Shown here: one piece after another, positions 60,146 through 64,000 of the stretch
Position numbering within the stretch: the first letter of the stretch is position 1
Layout: each line of letters opens with the position of its first letter
Assembly (NCBI RefSeq): GCF_024594815.1
Contig: NZ_JANJOU010000002.1
Location: 248,001 to 312,000, forward strand
Length of the DNA stretch: 64,000 bases
Direction: 5' to 3'
Origin: Roseomonas populi
GTDB lineage: Bacteria; Pseudomonadota; Alphaproteobacteria; Acetobacterales; Acetobacteraceae
Notes under the pieces: model-generated
Databases searched by the model: none
What the model was told of the DNA's origin: nothing
Seen by the model: the letters and a program-made list of their open reading frames with translations, nothing else
Position numbers and translations under genes: made by a program

Positions 60146-61653
60146 CCGGCGGCCGGCTTCCTCAATCGGTAGCCCAGCGCCTCCGCCACATGGGCCCGCG
60201 CGACCATGGCCGTACCCGCCAGATCCGCAATGCTGCGGGCCACGCGCAGGCTGCGGGTGAAGCCGCGGCTGGACAGCGCGAGGCGCTCCGCCGCGCTCTC
60301 CGCAAGGGACAGCGCCTCGGCGGCGAACCCGTCCCGGATGGCCTCCACCGGCGCCTCGGCGTTGGTGGCGATCCCGATGCCCGCGTAGCGCGCCCGCTGC
60401 ACCGCGCGCGCCGCCGCCACGCGATCCGCGACGGCGGCGCTGCGTTCCCCGGCCGGGGCGCGGGCGAGCTCGCGCGGCGCGATGGGCTGCACCTCGATCG
60501 TCAGGTCGATCCTGTCCAGCAGCGGGCCGGAGAGCTTGGACTGATAGCCCTCGCCGCAGCGCGGCGCCTGTCCGCATTCGCGCGCCGCGTCGCCGAGATA
60601 TCCGCAGCGGCAAGGGTTCATCGCGGCCACGAGCTGAACCTGGGCCGGGTAGGAGACGTGGGCGCTGGCGCGGGCCACGGTGACGCGCCCCGTCTCCAGC
60701 GGCTGGCGCAGGGCTTCCAGGGCGGGGCGCGGGAATTCGGGCAGCTCGTCCAGGAAGAGAACGCCGCGGTGGGCGAGGCTGATCTCGCCGGGCCGGGCCT
60801 TCGGCCCCCCGCCGGTCAGCGCGGCCTGGGAGGCGGAGTGGTGCGGGTCGCGGAAGGGCGGGCGGGCGCTGATCCGGCCGCCCTCCAGCCCGCCCGCGAC
60901 GGAACGGACAAGGCTGGCTTCCAGCGCCTCGTAGGGCGTGAGATCCGGCAGGATGCCCGGCAGGCGCGCCGCCAGCATGGACTTGCCCGAGCCGGGCGGG
61001 CCGACCATGAGCAGGTGGTGCCGCCCGGCCGCCGCGATCTCCAGCGCCCGCTTGGCGCTCTCCTGCCCGCGCACCTCGGACAGACAGGGGCCGCGCGCCT
61101 CACCGGCCAATGGCGCGGCCGGGGCTGGGGGCGCGAGCACCTGGCGGCCCTGGAAATGTGCGATGAGGGCGCGCAGGTCCGGCGCGGCCACCGCCTCGGT
61201 CATCCCCGCCCAGCACGCCTCCGCTCCCTGGGCTGCGGGGCAGACGAGGCCGAGTTCCCGTTCCCCGCAGGCCAGCGCGGCGGGCAGCACGCCCGCGACG
61301 GGCTGGATGCTGCCGTCCAGCGCCAACTCGCCCATGGCGGCGAAATGCGCCAGCTCGTCCGCAGGGATGACGCCCATCGCGGCGAGCAACCCGAGCGCCA
61401 TCGGGAGATCGAAGTGGCTGCCCTCCTTTGGCAAATCGGCGGGGGCGAGATTCACCAGGATGCGCTTCGGCGGCAGCGACAGTCCCAGGCCGGAGAGCAC
61501 GGCCCGTACACGCTCCCGGCTCTCGGCCACGGCCTTGTTCGCCAGCCCCACCACGGTGAAGGCCGGCAGCCCCGCGGAGAGCTGCACCTGCACCTCGACC
61601 GGAACCGCCTCTACGCCCTGGAGGGAGAAGGTGGTGACGCGCGCGAGGCTCAC
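60142..61653 (-). CDS. comM: YifB/ComM-family Mg-chelatase-like AAA+ ATPase
   Basis: A 503-residue protein. The N-terminal LonC-like domain (about 1-170) is followed by an AAA+ domain with Walker A GPPGSGKSMLA and Walker B GVLFLDELPEF, and a cysteine cluster PCRCGYLGD...CGQAPRCG that binds zinc in relatives. ComM assists branch migration in natural transformation in some species. All ATPase motifs are intact. The start overlaps the stop of the HDAC-like gene (ATGA). Confidence 0.93.
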   Translation of the reverse strand: MSLARVTTFSLQGVEAVPVEVQVQLSAGLPAFTVVGLANKAVAESRERVRAVLSGLGLSLPPKRILVNLAPADLPKEGSHFDLPMALGLLAAMGVIPADELAHFAAMGELALDGSIQPVAGVLPAALACGERELGLVCPAAQGAEACWAGMTEAVAAPDLRALIAHFQGRQVLAPPAPAAPLAGEARGPCLSEVRGQESAKRALEIAAAGRHHLLMVGPPGSGKSMLAARLPGILPDLTPYEALEASLVRSVAGGLEGGRISARPPFRDPHHSASQAALTGGGPKARPGEISLAHRGVLFLDELPEFPRPALEALRQPLETGRVTVARASAHVSYPAQVQLVAAMNPCRCGYLGDAARECGQAPRCGEGYQSKLSGPLLDRIDLTIEVQPIAPRELARAPAGERSAAVADRVAAARAVQRARYAGIGIATNAEAPVEAIRDGFAAEALSLAESAAERLALSSRGFTRSLRVARSIADLAGTAMVARAHVAEALGYRLRKPAAG

Positions 61654-62681
61654 CCGCGCCAGCTTCCCAGGAAGCGGGCGAGGAGCGTGCCGATCACGTC
61701 CACGTTGTAGCCGCCTTCCTGGATGATGGCGGTGGGCAGGCCGAGGCCCGAGATGCCCTCCGCCGCGCGGGCGAAGCCATCCTCCGTGACGCGCAACGCG
61801 GCCAGCGGCTCATGCTCCGAGGCGTCGAAGCCGAGGGAGACGACCAGCGCCTCCGCACCGAAGGCGCGCACGCGCGCGATGCCGGCCGCCACGGCTTCCA
61901 GCCAGGCCTCGTCACCGGTGCCGAAGGGCTGGGGCAGGTTCAGATTGCAGCCGTCGCCATCGGCCGCGCCCGTTTCGGAGGCATGGCCGACGAACCAGGG
62001 ATAGTAGCGGTCCGGGTCGGCGTGGATGGAGACGGTCAGCACGTCGCCGCGCGTCCAGAAGATGCCCTGCGTGCCGTTCCCGTGATGGCTGTCGATGTCG
62101 AGCGTCGCCACGCGGCGCGCACCGGCGCCGCGCAGCGCCTGCACGGCCAGCGCCGCGTTGTTAACGAAGCAGTGGCCCCCGGCGCGCGCGGCGTAGGCAT
62201 GATGCCCGGGCGGGCGGCAGAGCGCGTAGGCGGTGCCGCCCTTCGCCGCGGCATCCGCAGCGGCCAGCGCACAGCCCGCTGCGCCGAGCGCCGCCTCCCA
62301 GGTGCCGGGGCCGACAGGGCAGGCCGTGTCCGCCGTGTACCAGCCGGCCTTGCCCACAGCCTGGGTAGAGGGCCGGGCCCCCTGCGCGAGCATCTCCGGC
62401 GAGGGATGGATATTCGCCACGATCTCCGCGCCGGCGCCGGGCGTGGCCGCCCACTCCGCCGGGCCGTCGCGCAGCCAGTCCAGGTAGTCGGGGGCGTGCA
62501 CCGTCTCCAGCGCCGCGCGGCCGGGCAGGGCAGGGGTGATTGCAGCGATGCCCAGCGTTTTCAGCCCCTCACGCAGCGCCGCCGCCCGCGCCGGCACCTC
62601 GAAGTTCGGCCGGAGCACGCCACGCTGCAGGAAGAACTGCGGCGCGTGCGCCGATTCCGCGGGGTGGTCAAAGGCTTGCAT
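61650..62681 (-). CDS. Histone deacetylase-superfamily amidohydrolase
   Basis: A 343-residue arginase/deacetylase-fold protein. RPPGHHAY holds the histidine pair, DIDSHHGNGTQGIF the zinc-binding Asp and His, and SLGFDASEHEPL the second Asp. Bacterial relatives hydrolyse acetylpolyamines or acetyl-lysine, or act in acetoin utilisation. An H1-like protein is encoded 33 kb away in this window, but a link is speculative. Operon with comM downstream. Confidence 0.9.
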   Translation of the reverse strand: MQAFDHPAESAHAPQFFLQRGVLRPNFEVPARAAALREGLKTLGIAAITPALPGRAALETVHAPDYLDWLRDGPAEWAATPGAGAEIVANIHPSPEMLAQGARPSTQAVGKAGWYTADTACPVGPGTWEAALGAAGCALAAADAAAKGGTAYALCRPPGHHAYAARAGGHCFVNNAALAVQALRGAGARRVATLDIDSHHGNGTQGIFWTRGDVLTVSIHADPDRYYPWFVGHASETGAADGDGCNLNLPQPFGTGDEAWLEAVAAGIARVRAFGAEALVVSLGFDASEHEPLAALRVTEDGFARAAEGISGLGLPTAIIQEGGYNVDVIGTLLARFLGSWRG

Positions 62682-62814
62682 GGGCCGACCCTATGGGCGC
62701 CCCGGGCGCTTGTCCACGCGGCCGCGCCCATGCCCCGGAGATCCCCCGGCGATCCCTCGACAGGGGACGCGGAAGGCGTAGCCTGCGCGCCCTTGCCACT
62801 TTCAGGACGGTTCC

Positions 62815-64000
62815 ATGACCCCTCTCGACCCCGGTGCGAAACGCGCGATCCTGGAGGCCGTGAAGGCCCTGGAGGGGGCGGCGATCGACCGCCTCGCCGA
62901 CCTCGTGCGCTGCGAGTCCACCTTGGGGAAGGAGGCGGGCGCGCTGGAGCTGATGGCGCGGAACTATGAGTCGCTTGGCTTGGCCCCACGCCGCATCCCG
63001 ACCGATCCGGAGGCGCTGAAAGACCATCCCGGCTTCTCGCCCCCGCTTATCTCCTATGCCGGCCGCGACAACGTGGCCGCCATCTTCACCCCGCGCGAGG
63101 TGAAGGGCCGCAGCCTGGCGCTGCAGGGGCATGTGGACGTGGTGCCGGAAGGTGCGGCGGATCTCTGGATCACCCCGCCCTACGAGCCGTCGGTGCGGGA
63201 TGGCCGCATGTACGGGCGCGGCGCGGGTGACATGAAGGCGGGCATCGTCTCCTACCTCACGGCCTTTCAGGCGCTGAAGATGGCCGGGCTGCAGCCAGCC
63301 GCCCCCGTGCAGATGCAGGCGGTGATCGAGGAGGAGTGCAGCGGCAACGGCGCCCTGGCCACCATGCTCGCCATGCCCAAGACGGATGCGGTAGTGATCC
63401 CCGAGCCCGGGCCGGGCATGGCCGCAATGTACTCGGCCGAAGTCGGCGTTGTCTGGGCCTGGGTGACGGTGACCGGCCGCCCGACCCATGTGCGCGACAT
63501 GCACGCGGGCATTAACGCCATCGAGGGGGCGATGCGGATCGCGGCGCGCTTCAAGGACTACGAGAACGAGCGCAACCGCGCCGAGAACGTCCACGCGGCC
63601 TTCCGCGGGGTGAACCATCCCGTGAACGTCAACCTCGGCACGGTTGAGGGCGGAGAGTGGAACTCCTCCGTTCCCACCCGCGCGCGGATCGGGCTGCGGG
63701 TCGGCGTCATGCTCGGCTACTCGGCGGCGCAGACGAAGGCGGACATCGAGCGCATCGTAAGCGAGGCGGCGGCCGATCCGGGGCTGCGCGGCACGCAGGT
63801 GAAGCTGGAGTTCAAGGGCTTCATGGCCGATCCCTGCGGCTTCGACATGGAGAGCGATATCGCCCGCCTAGCCCAGCGCGCCTATGCGGAGGCGAGCGGG
63901 AGTGAACTGCGCCACTACCCCGCCACCGGGCTCACCGATGGCCGCTTTTTCACCCTCTACCAGGACACGCCGGTGGCCTGCTTCGGGCCGGAGGCGCAGG
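62815..64000 (+). CDS. M20 family deacylase (ArgE/DapE type), cut by window edge
   Basis: About 395 residues of a zinc peptidase-family protein starting at the ATG at 62815. ALQGHVDVVPEG and GRGAGDMKAG hold the first metal ligands, and VIEEECSGNG the catalytic glutamate pair. The C-terminal end, including the last metal histidine, lies past the window. Relatives are acetylornithine deacetylase and succinyl-diaminopimelate desuccinylase. It faces away from the HDAC-like gene. Confidence 0.87.
   Translation, partial: MTPLDPGAKRAILEAVKALEGAAIDRLADLVRCESTLGKEAGALELMARNYESLGLAPRRIPTDPEALKDHPGFSPPLISYAGRDNVAAIFTPREVKGRSLALQGHVDVVPEGAADLWITPPYEPSVRDGRMYGRGAGDMKAGIVSYLTAFQALKMAGLQPAAPVQMQAVIEEECSGNGALATMLAMPKTDAVVIPEPGPGMAAMYSAEVGVVWAWVTVTGRPTHVRDMHAGINAIEGAMRIAARFKDYENERNRAENVHAAFRGVNHPVNVNLGTVEGGEWNSSVPTRARIGLRVGVMLGYSAAQTKADIERIVSEAAADPGLRGTQVKLEFKGFMADPCGFDMESDIARLAQRAYAEASGSELRHYPATGLTDGRFFTLYQDTPVACFGPEAQ

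Overview
The window is very GC-rich (about 70% by eye) with strong G/C third-codon bias. Its gene content fits an alphaproteobacterium of the Acetobacteraceae, most like Roseomonas or a relative. Pointers are orphan TctC/Bug-type solute receptors, a fused pcaD-pcaC gene, fliX divergent from flgI and followed by dksA as in Caulobacter-type flagellar loci, a DksA that has lost zinc cysteines, and UPF0262 and DUF983 proteins beside mtnA. The genus is an inference; no rRNA or tRNA gene was seen. Both window edges cut genes.

Layout. 1-5.8 kb: start of a DEXH helicase, rmuC, a secreted M20 amidohydrolase, a TctC receptor and an FMN alpha-hydroxyacid dehydrogenase. 5.9-7.9 kb: an HxlR regulator divergent from an acyl-CoA dehydrogenase homologue. 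7.9-13.6 kb: the protocatechuate operon pcaDC-pcaH-pcaG-pcaB behind an ABC importer pair that lacks its receptor. 13.7-18.5 kb: rhodanese, second TctC receptor, endonuclease III-like protein, and mtnA/UPF0262/DUF983. 18.6-23.5 kb: a hydantoin-racemase-like gene, three small exported charged proteins, and an overlapping operon of a cyclic amidohydrolase, two tiny membrane proteins and an N-carbamoyl-D-amino-acid hydrolase. 23.5-27.3 kb: a LysR regulator divergent from prpD-prpC (methylcitrate cycle). 27.3-28.6 kb: an H1-like nucleoid protein behind a long structured leader.

28.6-32.8 kb holds the most unusual locus: five genes, four of the junctions overlapping or nearly touching, for a RibD-type reductase, an MDR dehydrogenase lacking the usual zinc cysteine, a 6-pyruvoyltetrahydropterin-synthase-fold protein with an altered active site, a GT4 glycosyltransferase and a SAM methyltransferase. 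Together they look like a pathway to a modified, glycosylated pterin- or pyrimidine-derived compound. 32.8-35.8 kb: flgI/rod-binding/FlgN-like genes with a convincing sigma-54 promoter, divergent from fliX and dksA. 36.1-38.2 kb: a solitary fusA followed by two strong hairpins. 38.3-48.1 kb: accessory metabolism (sulfotransferase-like, MaoC, SGNH hydrolase, DapA-like plus RraA-like aldolases, MsrQ with an exported partner, hydroxyacid dehydrogenase, metallo-beta-lactamase fold). 48.1-52.5 kb: the core carbon operon tkt-gap-pgk. 52.9-64 kb: a GGDEF/EAL protein, an N-carbamoyl-L-amino-acid hydrolase, TetR/MFS with twin operators, class II aldolase, EamA exporter, ComM/YifB, a histone-deacetylase-like amidohydrolase and the start of an M20 deacylase.

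Functionally the region is a soil-type catabolic repertoire (aromatics, propionate, hydantoins and carbamoyl amino acids, hydroxyacids) interleaved with housekeeping genes. Regulatory palindromes are visible in four divergent promoter regions (HxlR, LysR, flgI/fliX, TetR).
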